Positions 18,454-27,710 of a stretch of 64,000 nucleotides of DNA are shown here, piece by piece. The first letter of the stretch is position 1; every line of letters begins with the position of its first letter. Location of the stretch: contig NZ_JAGFVL010000057.1 in the NCBI RefSeq assembly GCF_017599345.1, forward strand, positions 1 through 64,000, in the 5' to 3' direction. The DNA comes from Gracilibacillus suaedae. GTDB taxonomy: Bacteria; Bacillota; Bacilli; Bacillales; Amphibacillaceae. Both the position numbers and the translations under genes were made by a program. The notes beneath the pieces were generated by a model. It saw nothing but the letters and a program-made list of their open reading frames with translations, searched no databases and was not told where the DNA came from.

Positions 18454-19989
18454 TTAATCATGTATCGCATTCATCTTTTGAACCTCTAAATTTTCAAAAA
18501 TAGCTTTCCCTCCTTCTGAAAACAGCGAAATTCTCTGATCTGCCTGTAGAGGAAAAAACAAATTGGAGTGTGTTATTTTTCCATCATCAATAAATACTTC
18601 CACGCTCGTTTTGTCCACTAATATTTTGAGATGGGCATTCTTTTGTTGTTGGTCCATAGGTGCTTTACTTTCTAGCATTTTATGATGGTGATCTGGTTGA
18701 TTAGTGAACTCACGATTGACATAGGAGTAACCTTCCTTAGCGAAAAGGCCAACATCAAGATGACGATTCTCATCGCTTGATTCTCTAAGGCGAATGCCGA
18801 TATTTTCAGCCTGATTCCAGCTAATATCTGCTTTCAATAGATATACATCTCCTACAGTTTCCAATGCTTTTGTACCATCTACTTCTATTTTAGGGTAACT
18901 ATCGGTAGTTTCTATCTGTTGGCCGAGCTCTTGTATTGGTTGGGAAGCAAGATAATACCCACCTTGTTTATCTCGTTTCAACTCGATTTTGCGAACAATG
19001 GAATCTTGTCCGTTGAATTCTTCTGCTAAAGTTGGTGTGTTATTTGCGTATGACCAGTTATTCATCCATGCTAAAGCATAACGATGATTCAGCTTATTTC
19101 TACTTTTCCCATCTTCAAAAGTGACAGCTCCATACCAATCAAATCCATAATCGAGCCATTGAGGTTTCTTGTGATCTGGTATAAAGGTTTCGCCATTAAA
19201 GTTTCCTGTCCAATAAGCGTATGTGTTTGGTTTTTCTTGCGCAGCCCCGTTTGCGCTAACACCCATTATCCATTTTATACTGCCATCGTTTGACTGTAAT
19301 GGAAATAGGTCTGGGCACTCTATGATTCCAATACGATCTGTTTGAAATCCACCCGTATACTCCCAATCTTTCAAGTTTTCAGATTTGTAGAAACCGATTT
19401 TCGACCCTTCAGCCATTAACAACACCCATTTATCTGAAGTCTCATCCCATATAATCTTTGGATCTCTAAAATCTGCTATTCCTGGATTGGGGAGGACTGG
19501 TTCATCCTGATAGTTTTTAAATGTTTGACCGTTATTCGTACTGTACCAGAGATATTGTTCCTGTTGCCCATTGGCAGATGGCTGTGTGACAATAGCAATG
19601 AAGGTGTCTTCTCCAAATCCAGCCGTGTTTTCATGATCAACGACAATAGATCCTGACCAAGGATCTCCATTTTCGTTCTTATATTTGGGGATGGCGATTC
19701 CTTGATCTTTCCAATGAATTAAATCTTTAGAAGTGGCATGGCGCCATTCTGTCCCGTTTCCATCGGGATAATCTTTGTTATAAAGATAGTAATAATGATA
19801 TGTCTCATTGAAATAAACAGGTCGTTGCGGATCGTTTTTCCAATTATCAGGTACTGTGAAATGATAATCCGCTCGATAAGAATAGGTTTCATCTTCTGAT
19901 GGAGTAGTAGGCGTTAGCAATTGAAAAAATAGAAGAGAAATAAGAAGGACAAAGAGTGAAAATAACGTTATTACCCATTTTCTTTTCAA
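18454..19989 (-). CDS. levB: GH32 levanase-type fructan hydrolase, LevB-like
   Basis: The 511-residue protein has an N-terminal hydrophobic signal/anchor (residues 4-25), then a five-bladed GH32 propeller with nucleophile Asp53 in KNDPQ, FRDPK (Asp176) and acid/base Glu224 in ECPD, and a C-terminal beta-sandwich ending near EVFIDDG. Size and its place behind sacB match B. subtilis LevB (516), an endolevanase acting on levan made by SacB. The start is the TTG at 19989, since GGAGGTGA lies 6 bases upstream; an ATG at 20004 would place that site inside the gene. It acts outside the cell or on its surface. Confidence 0.88.
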   Translation of the reverse strand: MKRKWVITLFSLFVLLISLLFFQLLTPTTPSEDETYSYRADYHFTVPDNWKNDPQRPVYFNETYHYYYLYNKDYPDGNGTEWRHATSKDLIHWKDQGIAIPKYKNENGDPWSGSIVVDHENTAGFGEDTFIAIVTQPSANGQQEQYLWYSTNNGQTFKNYQDEPVLPNPGIADFRDPKIIWDETSDKWVLLMAEGSKIGFYKSENLKDWEYTGGFQTDRIGIIECPDLFPLQSNDGSIKWIMGVSANGAAQEKPNTYAYWTGNFNGETFIPDHKKPQWLDYGFDWYGAVTFEDGKSRNKLNHRYALAWMNNWSYANNTPTLAEEFNGQDSIVRKIELKRDKQGGYYLASQPIQELGQQIETTDSYPKIEVDGTKALETVGDVYLLKADISWNQAENIGIRLRESSDENRHLDVGLFAKEGYSYVNREFTNQPDHHHKMLESKAPMDQQQKNAHLKILVDKTSVEVFIDDGKITHSNLFFPLQADQRISLFSEGGKAIFENLEVQKMNAIHD

Positions 19990-20054
19990 GTGTTTCACCT
20001 CCATATTTAATGTTAAAGGACAACTTGGCTATACTTTACACTTTGCTATTGTGT

Positions 20055-20087
20055 AAAAAAGGAAAATGCCGAACAAGTCGGCATTTT
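20055..20087 (-). terminator. Terminator between sacB and levB
   Basis: On the minus strand AAAATGCCGA and TCGGCATTTT form a 10-bp stem with a 5-base loop, then CCTTTTTT. levB would need read-through or its own promoter in the 60 bases that follow. Confidence 0.8.
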
Positions 20088-20094
20088 CTTATCA

Positions 20095-21567
20095 TTATTT
20101 ATCATGTAGAATAATTTGGCCTTGCTCCAGAATGCTGTCTTTTACAACTGAAGATTTTTTGTTTTTTAATTTCAGCTTAAAGCTTGGTGCAAAGGTAGAT
20201 TTGTGATCTTCAAAAAATCCTCTATTTGTCATATAACTTGTAACTACTGCCTCATCAGTACCTTCTTGTGGAATAACATAGTGTGCGTAAGTCCAAGTGA
20301 TATCATATGGATCTAAGTCATGATGAAGCACAATTCCTGTTTTATTCAGTGGTTTAAATTCACCAGTTAGTGAATTGGCAACATAACCGAGCATATAAAT
20401 ATCTTCATCATCAATACCGTCAATAGTCATTTTTGATCCACGTGAGCTTGTGAATAAGTACCATTTTCCATCTTTTTTGAAAATGTTTGGTCTTTCAATT
20501 TCATCCGTAACGGTATTAGAAACTAGTAATGGTTCCATTACTTTTTTCAATTCATAATCATCTGTAATTTCCACAATGCCGATAGCACCATTTGCTAATT
20601 CAGCATATTCTTTTTTGGAACTGTTTAATAGCCAATCTTTTTCATTTTGAAAGAAATGATTGCTATTCCCATAATAAGCTTGATTATAAAGGGATTCTTC
20701 GCCAGAGTACCCATAATCTGTTCCAGTGTTAGCTTCAAAGACAAGGTATTTATGACCATTTTCTTCAATATAATGTGGGTCTCTTAAGGTATGATTCTCT
20801 TTCCAATTGATTTCCTCTCCACCAAATGCTTGCATAACATTTTGATAAACAGAACCATCTCCACCTTCAAAAATGGATTTATTATCTTCCACACCGTCAA
20901 CTTGAAGTGTTCCATCTTCTATTTCAGATACATTTACTTGTGCAGTAGTTAACGTTTGTTTTCCGTAAAGACCTTGTTCTTCATTAAACTCGGTACGATT
21001 CGTATAGAATAAACGAACTTCTCCATCAGAAGTATATGTGGCAGAACCAGACCATTCTTCTGCAAGGTCTTTTAAATATTTATCGTTAGCTTCATACTTA
21101 TCATTCTCATCGAACACTCGTCCAGCATTTTTCCAAGCATCGATAGAAGTTTCATCGGCTTTTTTGTAGAACATATAGATAAAAGTATCTTGTGCATTAT
21201 CAGGATTACCTGCTAAACCAAATAAAATATGGTAACCATTATATTCTGCTACAGTTCCGTCCGGATTTTGTAGTGGCCATGTATCCCAGACATCTAATTT
21301 AATTTTCTCCCCATTTTCCAAAACCTTTGTAGCAGAAGGGATGTTTTGAATAGTAGATGCATCAAATGTAGGTACAGTAAATTTCTCCTCTCCATGCTGC
21401 TGAATCATATCCTTCATATTAGAGCGTGTGATCGTCGAAACACCGTAGTCCTCTTTATAATCGTTTGATGACTTTTTCTCTGCATGTACCAGACCACTTC
21501 CTCCCACTAAAATAGCAGTACTAAGTGTTAAAACTGTTGCCTTCTTAACAAGACCTTCCCATTTCAT
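20095..21567 (-). CDS. sacB: Levansucrase (GH68)
   Basis: The 490-residue secreted enzyme polymerises the fructose of sucrose into levan. A signal peptide ends near VHA-EKK (residue 29). Catalytic residues of GH68 are visible: nucleophile Asp95 in VWDTWPL, Asp263 in LRDPHY, and acid/base Glu358 in DEIERPN. The start ATG at 21567 has a GAGGAGGAAT ribosome site; an upstream in-frame ATG at 21666 lacks one. It is followed by levB as in B. subtilis. The leader shows no SacY-type antiterminator hairpin, so control differs from B. subtilis sacB. Confidence 0.96.
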   Translation of the reverse strand: MKWEGLVKKATVLTLSTAILVGGSGLVHAEKKSSNDYKEDYGVSTITRSNMKDMIQQHGEEKFTVPTFDASTIQNIPSATKVLENGEKIKLDVWDTWPLQNPDGTVAEYNGYHILFGLAGNPDNAQDTFIYMFYKKADETSIDAWKNAGRVFDENDKYEANDKYLKDLAEEWSGSATYTSDGEVRLFYTNRTEFNEEQGLYGKQTLTTAQVNVSEIEDGTLQVDGVEDNKSIFEGGDGSVYQNVMQAFGGEEINWKENHTLRDPHYIEENGHKYLVFEANTGTDYGYSGEESLYNQAYYGNSNHFFQNEKDWLLNSSKKEYAELANGAIGIVEITDDYELKKVMEPLLVSNTVTDEIERPNIFKKDGKWYLFTSSRGSKMTIDGIDDEDIYMLGYVANSLTGEFKPLNKTGIVLHHDLDPYDITWTYAHYVIPQEGTDEAVVTSYMTNRGFFEDHKSTFAPSFKLKLKNKKSSVVKDSILEQGQIILHDK

Positions 21568-21618
21568 ACTATTCCTCCTCTTAGATACTAAATTGATCTG
21601 CCCGGGCTGTACAAATAT

Positions 21619-21681
21619 AGTATAAGAGAGATAGGAGTGGTTAGAAATGTCGAATATTGATATCATTTTCGTTGTATATTG
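21619..21681 (-). promoter_or_regulatory. sacB promoter with possible response-regulator repeats
   Basis: On the minus strand a -10 TATACT (21624-21619) has only a poor -35 (TTTCTA) 17 bases upstream. Further upstream two related units begin with CAATAT, at 21681 (CAATATACAACG) and at 21659 (CAATATTCGACATT), 22 bases apart in the same orientation. The layout suits a dimeric AraC-type activator such as the response regulator encoded next door. This is inference from spacing. Confidence 0.4.
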
Positions 21682-21710
21682 ATTAGGAAAATAGGAGTAT
21701 GCTTATTTGT

Positions 21711-22967
21711 CTAATTCATTTTTCTCCATGTTTTCTGATAGGCTTGTAGTAATTGCGCCTTGCTCCATTTATGTTCGATATATTGTTGTGTATCGGCACC
21801 GAATTGTTCCTTCAACCCTGGAGGAAGGTTTGACCAATTAGAGGATAATCTTCTGTTTGCTTGATATAAATGAGTTATTTTAGAAGTAATAGAATCTGTT
21901 TCCTGCATATCCACATGACTAAAAGCAGGAATAAAATGAAGCTTTTCAGTCATAAACGATTGCCCCTGTTCAGAATTTACCATCCAATTTAAAAAACGTT
22001 TTGCCTCATCTTTCTTTTCTGCTGAGGTTTGTTTATTGACTACCCAGTATCCAGGGACATGAATGTTAAAAGTGTTTTTTGCGGCTTGGTCATTGATAGT
22101 AATAGGGAAGATACCAATTTTGATGTTTGGCGCTTTTTTATTTATCATAGGTTGAATCCAGTTCCCTTGTATCATCATTGCTGCTTTTGCTGAAGTAAAT
22201 TGTTGAACCTCCATTGTATAATCAGTTGATAGAGGATTTTCTCCACCATACTCTATCGTTAAATCCAATAGTTCTATCAGTTGTTTAAACTGCCGATTGT
22301 TTTCAATGGAAGTGGTTCCGTTTTTTAAATTCCTTATAAACTGATCTGGGTCTTCCTGTTGAGAAATAGCAATGTTCATCAAATGGTCTCCTAATATCCA
22401 TTTCTCGTAATAACCTGTCGCAAAGGGGGTGATACCAGCTTTTTCTAATTGTTTGGTAATAGTTTTTAATTCTGTAAAAGTAGAAGGAAGTTTTTTAATT
22501 CCTGCCTTCTGAAACAAATCTTTGTTATAAATAATACCAAAGCCTTCTAAATTCATTGGCATTCCATAAACATGTCCATCCAATTTCACTGGTGCCAATG
22601 TTTCTTGATAAGCATTTTCGATCCATGGTTGATCAGATAAATTCTCTAAATAAGGCTCCCATAACTTAGTATTTTGATAACCTGGATTTGTGAAAATATC
22701 TGGACCTTCTTCTGCGGCAAGTTGTGCTTTTAAGTCAGAAAAATCGTCCAATGCGCCGCCAACTGTAGTTACTTCTATGTTCACATGTGGGTATTCCTTT
22801 TCATATGCTTGCGTCATCTCTTCAAATGCGGAAGCAATTTCGATTTTTGGATTCCGGATAGTTAGCGTGATTTTTGGCTGGATTTCTTCAAGTTCATCAC
22901 TAGTAGAGTCAGAGTGACAGCCTGAAACAAGCAAACTTATAAAGATAAACATTATCGTTTTTTTCAT
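21711..22967 (-). CDS. Sugar-type ABC solute-binding lipoprotein without a transporter
   Basis: The 418-residue protein has a lipoprotein signal with lipobox LLVSGC (Cys17) and an MsmE/UgpB-type fold (family 1 solute-binding protein; IVTPNPG-like segment GPDIFTNPGY, and GYWVVNK near residue 310). It would sit on the outer face of the membrane and bind an oligosaccharide. No permease or ATPase gene is nearby; instead it overlaps the response-regulator gene by 4 bases. That arrangement suggests a sensing rather than a transport role, presenting ligand to the histidine kinase. Confidence 0.85.
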   Translation of the reverse strand: MKKTIMFIFISLLVSGCHSDSTSDELEEIQPKITLTIRNPKIEIASAFEEMTQAYEKEYPHVNIEVTTVGGALDDFSDLKAQLAAEEGPDIFTNPGYQNTKLWEPYLENLSDQPWIENAYQETLAPVKLDGHVYGMPMNLEGFGIIYNKDLFQKAGIKKLPSTFTELKTITKQLEKAGITPFATGYYEKWILGDHLMNIAISQQEDPDQFIRNLKNGTTSIENNRQFKQLIELLDLTIEYGGENPLSTDYTMEVQQFTSAKAAMMIQGNWIQPMINKKAPNIKIGIFPITINDQAAKNTFNIHVPGYWVVNKQTSAEKKDEAKRFLNWMVNSEQGQSFMTEKLHFIPAFSHVDMQETDSITSKITHLYQANRRLSSNWSNLPPGLKEQFGADTQQYIEHKWSKAQLLQAYQKTWRKMN

Positions 22968-24115
22968 TTCATCACCTCTTTCTTCTCATTTCTATATTCG
23001 AAAGGGGTATAGCTGGTTATTTTTTTGAATAATTTAGAAAAGAATTTCTCATCTTGATAGCCAAGCATTAACGAAATAGTATAAATCGTTTCATCTGTTT
23101 CACTTAGCCAGTATTTCGCTTGATCAATTCTAAGCTTGGTTACGTATTTCGAAAGAGTCAAACCAGTCTCTTGTTTGAACTTTCTTGATATGTGTTCGCG
23201 ACTCATGAAAAATAAATTGGATAATTGTTCAAGGCTTATGTCTTCCATATAATAATTATCTACATAAGATACAATATCTTGCATTCTGTTAACATGTTCT
23301 AAATGTGTAGCTTGGTAGACGGTTCTATATTGATTTTCATCCAGTTTCTTCTTTAGCTCCCTGAAGACTTCAGGAAGATTTGCTAAAGGTTGGGGGGCTT
23401 CACTAGCCACGATTCGAACCTTACTCTTGATATGTTCATTTAGCCACTTCTCAATGGTTATCCATTCATTTTTTAAGGTTACAACAAGAGAAAGATTATG
23501 ATCTGTCAGAAGTGAATAAGCATTTCCTAATTTTTGTCCGGAAAGTTTATTTGCTAATGATTCTATTTCTGGTTCTGAGTAATGCATATGATAAAAAGAT
23601 AGTAGTTTCATATCATAACGCTCAGCTTCTGGAAGGGAAGGTATAAGTCCCAACAAATCGAAAGTCACTCCAGCATAGGCATCTGTGACGATTTTGTTGT
23701 AAGTATATCTTTCTTCAGTGGAACTAGATTTTACATAATCCTTCTTCCATGCTTTTACTGCTTCAGCTAAAATTTCATTGAAAACATTCGCTTCAATTGG
23801 CTTCAACAAATAATCAAAACTATTATGCTTGATAGCTTGGCGCATGTAAGAATAATCATGGTATCCCGTTAAAAAAATCACTTTTCCTTGATAAGAGATG
23901 GTATCTAGCCATTCCATCAATTCTAGTCCATTTATTCCAGGCATTTTTATATCTGTAAAAATAATTTCCGGCGCTTCTTTTTCAACCCATTTTTTTGCTT
24001 CTTCTCCGCGATTTGCTTCCAATATTTTTGTTATACCTTGTGTATCCCATTCACCGAGCATTTTCATCACATCAAGCACATTCTGCTCATCGTCCACAAT
24101 CAATACTTTCACCAT
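22964..24115 (-). CDS. YesN-type response regulator with AraC DNA-binding domain
   Basis: The 383-residue protein has a receiver domain (residues 1-120) with phospho-acceptor Asp55 in IIFTDIKMPG and Lys of LLKP, a variable middle region, and a C-terminal AraC/XylS double helix-turn-helix (about residues 280-380) with LGYQDEKFFSKLFKKITSYT. It pairs with the kinase gene, which overlaps it by 7 bases. YesN-type regulators usually activate neighbouring carbohydrate genes; sacB and levB on the same strand are the likely targets. Confidence 0.92.
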   Translation of the reverse strand: MVKVLIVDDEQNVLDVMKMLGEWDTQGITKILEANRGEEAKKWVEKEAPEIIFTDIKMPGINGLELMEWLDTISYQGKVIFLTGYHDYSYMRQAIKHNSFDYLLKPIEANVFNEILAEAVKAWKKDYVKSSSTEERYTYNKIVTDAYAGVTFDLLGLIPSLPEAERYDMKLLSFYHMHYSEPEIESLANKLSGQKLGNAYSLLTDHNLSLVVTLKNEWITIEKWLNEHIKSKVRIVASEAPQPLANLPEVFRELKKKLDENQYRTVYQATHLEHVNRMQDIVSYVDNYYMEDISLEQLSNLFFMSREHISRKFKQETGLTLSKYVTKLRIDQAKYWLSETDETIYTISLMLGYQDEKFFSKLFKKITSYTPFEYRNEKKEVMK

Positions 24116-25866
24116 TTATTCTCCTTTTCACGTAGTGGAATAAACATCTCTACAACAAATCCTAGTCCGTCTTTATTATCTATTGTTATGCCTGCTTTTT
24201 CTCCATAATTCAGTACCAATCTGTCATGAATATTCTTTAATCCGATATGTTCTTTTTCAGCCTCTCCTTTTGGACGAGAAGTATAAAGAGATTGTTTTAG
24301 CTCTCTTAATTCTTCTTCTTTCATGCTTGCTTTGTCATTTTCCACCATAAAATAGAGGACGGTTCCTCTTTTTTCACCACAGACGTTTAGCTGTGCATTG
24401 TTATACCCTTCCTCATAACAATGTTTGAAAAAATTCTCCACAAGCGGTTGAAGTATCATACTAGGAATCTGCATGTCTAACATATTTTGATCTATTTGCA
24501 CATTATAGTGTATCTGGTCTTGAAATCTCTCGCTTTGTAAGGAGAGATAGCTTTCTATATAGCTTATTTCCTCTTTGACTTTTACCGATTTGTTAGCTTG
24601 CATAGAATATCGCATCATATTTGATAATGAGGTTATAAGCTGATATACATTAGTGGCACCAGATTTTAGCGAGATAGTACCAATGGATTGCAAAGCGTTA
24701 AACAAGAAATGAGGATTCACTTGTGATTTCAATGCTTGGAACTGTTTTTCTTTGTTCTCGATTTCGAGCTTATATTCACGATCAATGTGTTGATTAATTC
24801 GATTCATCATATCTTTCATATGCTTTTCCAAATATCCGATTTCGTCATGTCTTTGATCATCAAAAGACACCTCTGTGTAGCTGTCTTCAATAGTACTTAT
24901 TTTGTTGGTCAGCTGTTTAATTGGATTGGTGATTTTGTAGGTAATAAATCCGATCATTACTAGCCCTAACAGTCCCACGATAATACCAGCAATAATACTA
25001 GTATAAGTAGTTTTTCGTAATTCCTGAAATAAGATTTCGCTAGATGTAACTTTTACTAATTTCCAATCATTTAGCGGGGAAGCTAAAATCTTCGAAAAAA
25101 CTATGTCTTGACGATCCGCTTTACCTTGTATAGTCGTTTTTAAGTCCTCAGATACAGTATCGCTAATCTGATTCGTATCACTACTTAAGACTATTTGGTT
25201 ATTTTTATTGATCAAATATATCGCTTCTTGTTGTTTGTTTATTAAGCTATCTACAATCTGACTCATTTCATTCAATGCTACATCTATCGAAATCACACCT
25301 AAAAAGTCTCCAGTGAACACGTCCGTTATTTTATGATGAATGGTCATCACTGGAGTACGATCTGACTGTGGAACAATTGCTGTATTATTATAATTTTCCA
25401 ATGGGTGTGGAACTTCAATGATTTGTTTTTGATCTGATTGATATAGTTTTTTCATATATGGCTGCTGCAAAAAATCTGGTTTAGATTTGCTAGAACTTAT
25501 GAAAGCATTATAAACTGTTATAGATTCTTTTCCTTTGTGCATATAGAAGCGAACCTGTTTTATTTCCTCTCTCATTAAGTAAAAGTTTTCAATGCTTTTT
25601 TCTAAATAATTGGAATTATCTGCTTCATTATTAAAAATCTGAAACAACTCAGCATCACGATAAAGTATATAAGGGAGATGGATGAGTTCATCAAAATATT
25701 GTTGTAATGCCTCAGAGCTCTCGGCGATCTGTTCCTCATTATTTGCAAGTTCATGCTTTTCTACATTGTTTTTCGTGTAACTATAAATCAGCAACACTGA
25801 CAAAAAGTAGGGAAGAAGTATAAATATAATTAACATAAATAACAAACGACTTTGGATGCTTTTCAC
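24109..25866 (-). CDS. YesM-type sensor histidine kinase
   Basis: The 585-residue membrane kinase has TM1 at about residues 8-30, an extracellular Cache-type sensor (35-285), TM2 at 288-310, a HAMP domain, the phospho-His386 in SQVNPHFLFNAL and an HATPase domain at the C terminus (ENFFKHCYEEG, GLKNIHDRL, DGLGF). The start is a GTG at 25866 behind GGGAGAAGGG. It forms one transcript with the response regulator and the binding protein. A 22-bp perfect palindrome lies 56 bases upstream. Confidence 0.92.
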   Translation of the reverse strand: MKSIQSRLLFMLIIFILLPYFLSVLLIYSYTKNNVEKHELANNEEQIAESSEALQQYFDELIHLPYILYRDAELFQIFNNEADNSNYLEKSIENFYLMREEIKQVRFYMHKGKESITVYNAFISSSKSKPDFLQQPYMKKLYQSDQKQIIEVPHPLENYNNTAIVPQSDRTPVMTIHHKITDVFTGDFLGVISIDVALNEMSQIVDSLINKQQEAIYLINKNNQIVLSSDTNQISDTVSEDLKTTIQGKADRQDIVFSKILASPLNDWKLVKVTSSEILFQELRKTTYTSIIAGIIVGLLGLVMIGFITYKITNPIKQLTNKISTIEDSYTEVSFDDQRHDEIGYLEKHMKDMMNRINQHIDREYKLEIENKEKQFQALKSQVNPHFLFNALQSIGTISLKSGATNVYQLITSLSNMMRYSMQANKSVKVKEEISYIESYLSLQSERFQDQIHYNVQIDQNMLDMQIPSMILQPLVENFFKHCYEEGYNNAQLNVCGEKRGTVLYFMVENDKASMKEEELRELKQSLYTSRPKGEAEKEHIGLKNIHDRLVLNYGEKAGITIDNKDGLGFVVEMFIPLREKENKW

Positions 25867-25921
25867 TTACCCTTCTCCCTTCTATTCAGGGTAGGCACTC
25901 TGCTAACAATAAGTTCTAATT

Positions 25922-25943
25922 AATGTGGTATCGATACCACATT
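25922..25943. promoter_or_regulatory. Perfect 22-bp palindrome, LacI/GalR-type operator candidate
   Basis: AATGTGGTATC is followed directly by its reverse complement. A CG step at the centre is typical of LacI/GalR-family operators. It lies 56 bases upstream of the histidine-kinase start, where it could regulate the kinase-regulator-binding-protein unit. No LacI-family gene is in the window. Confidence 0.5.
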
Positions 25944-26110
25944 GGCGTTAAGATGGTATAGATTGTAAGCCTACTTTCACATTATAAAATGTATTAATAC
26001 CTTGGGCAATATGAGATAAGGCTCAATTTCATGTTATATATATCATTACACTTGTTAAATAATAATCCTTTACAACTAATTTATCTAGAGTTCTTGCTAG
26101 AAATTTATCA

Positions 26111-26157
26111 CGATGTTAAACGTCTGTCAGCCCCTACTGTTTATAGTCTCACATTAG
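26111..26157. repeat. Repeat family A, short copy 1
   Basis: About 47 bases running from CGATGTTAAACGTCTGTCAG to TATAGTCTCACATTAG. It shares the TAAACGTCTGT start and ATAGTCTCA end with copies at 30380, 38368 and 47004. Confidence 0.7.
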
Positions 26158-26412
26158 TAATTACATAATTTTTTAATGAGACAGGATTTCTGTTGAGATA
26201 GATGTCCAATTCTTGTTTGTCCCTTTTTTACAATTGAACTTTTTTACGTTAAATATAGAAATAACCATTTTGGTTGAGAAGGTATGATAAACATAGAGAA
26301 TCGGTAAGTGTGACAGATTGTAGAAACTGGAATAACAGGTGAGCGAATGAATAACTCAGGCTTTGTTGGTAATATTAGTAAGAAGACATCACGCCAACGG
26401 AGAGAATGAGCT

Positions 26413-27660
26413 ATGCCACATCAGAAGTTTCAATCAGCTAACATAAAACCTCGCTATGCCAAAGGTGCGTTATCGCCATTTGGAATTAACTCGATATATC
26501 CCCGTATTCCTTGGATTGCAGCTTGGTGGTCGGTTACTTTTCCAGGGTTTGGACATATGTTTTTAGGTAAAAAATTACTAGGTCTAATGTTGATCATCTG
26601 GGAGCTAGTCGTTAATAATCTGGCTAATCTAAATACGGGGATTGTCTTGTCCATGCTTGGCAGGTTCGAGGAGGCTAAGGATCTAATAAACGAAGAATGG
26701 GTACTACTTTATGTAGCAGTATATGTATTTAGTATTTGGGACAGTTACCGATCTGCTGTCGAAATTAGTAAAAGTCATCTTCTTTCTGAAGTGGAAGATG
26801 CCCCTGTCTCTCCTTCCGACGTTAACTTTTTTGATGTTGTCATCCTTGATAAGAAAAAACCTTGGCTGGGAATGGTGTGGTCTGTTTTAACACCTGGTTT
26901 GGGACAATTATATGCTAGTAGTATGATTATTGGCTTTTGTGTGTTGGCTTGGTGGATATTTGTTACCTATAAGGCAGGAGCCATTCATGTCTGGTTCCAT
27001 TCGTTCCTTGGGGATTTTAGTAGCATAACTGTAATGGTTGATTGGCAATGGTTTCTTTTTTTACCTTCTATGTATACTTTTGCAATCTATCAAGCGTATA
27101 CATCAATAAATGAAAACAATACATTATATGATATTGAGCAAATACGATACCTTAGAGTGAGGGATGAAAACTTGGCACAACAGAAAGAGAAGAAACTGGA
27201 TAACAGTAACGTGCAAATAATTGCTACTTTTGAACATTCGCCTTTTGTCGAGATGGCTATTCATGATATGGAGACATTAGGAGTGCCGAAACAGAATATT
27301 GTTGCATTGCCTTTGGAAAACCTAGAATCTTCAACACATATCATTGACTCTCTTCATCGAGTCGATGGCAGAAGCGTGCTAGACGGAGCTATGGTGAGCG
27401 GAACTATTTTTATGCTTCTGGGTACGATATATGGTTTCGTATGGCAATGGGGGCCAGTAATTTGGGGCTTGATAGGATTATTAGGAGGTTTTTTCTTAGG
27501 ACTAATAATCGAATTAGTGCTTAATAAGAAGAAGTTAAAGGTTTTTTCAGAGCGAAAAAGTGAGGTTTTTATGCAGATAACATGTAATGCTTCTTTACAA
27601 GATCAGATGATTAAAGTTCTAAAAACACGGAAAGCTAATGGTTACCTTATTAAGTCTTAA
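26413..27660 (+). CDS. Membrane protein with two repeated three-helix modules and a stress-protein-like C-terminal domain
   Basis: The 415-residue protein is not assigned to a named family by me. Residues 35-115 and 158-240 are related units, each beginning with a Pro-Gly-Phe/Leu-Gly turn (TFPGFGHMFLG; LTPGLGQLYAS) and ending with an Ile-x-D/Q-x-Y-R/T-x-x-x helix (SIWDSYRSA; AIYQAYTSI). The C-terminal domain starts VQIIATFEHSPFVEMAIHDME and later has two glycine-rich membrane helices (GFVWQWGPVIWGLIGLLGG). The 156-residue protein at 48623-49093 has one copy of the same module. GGAGAGAA precedes the ATG. Function is unknown. Confidence 0.7.
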   Translation: MPHQKFQSANIKPRYAKGALSPFGINSIYPRIPWIAAWWSVTFPGFGHMFLGKKLLGLMLIIWELVVNNLANLNTGIVLSMLGRFEEAKDLINEEWVLLYVAVYVFSIWDSYRSAVEISKSHLLSEVEDAPVSPSDVNFFDVVILDKKKPWLGMVWSVLTPGLGQLYASSMIIGFCVLAWWIFVTYKAGAIHVWFHSFLGDFSSITVMVDWQWFLFLPSMYTFAIYQAYTSINENNTLYDIEQIRYLRVRDENLAQQKEKKLDNSNVQIIATFEHSPFVEMAIHDMETLGVPKQNIVALPLENLESSTHIIDSLHRVDGRSVLDGAMVSGTIFMLLGTIYGFVWQWGPVIWGLIGLLGGFFLGLIIELVLNKKKLKVFSERKSEVFMQITCNASLQDQMIKVLKTRKANGYLIKS

Positions 27661-27710
27661 CAATTAACAGCTAATAACTGTTAAATTTTTTAGAAAAGGT
27701 AGTATGTACA

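Larger units (their letters stand above)
25867..26412. other. Non-coding gap between divergent genes
   Basis: The stretch separates the kinase gene from a divergent membrane-protein gene. It holds a 22-bp perfect palindrome (25922-25943) and a short copy of repeat family A (26111-26157). The rest is A+T-rich without recognisable genes. Confidence 0.5.

Noticed and set aside
21568-21710. SacY-type ribonucleic antiterminator before sacB
   Set aside because: No terminator hairpin or RAT-like stem is present in the leader; only a short CCCGGG palindrome.
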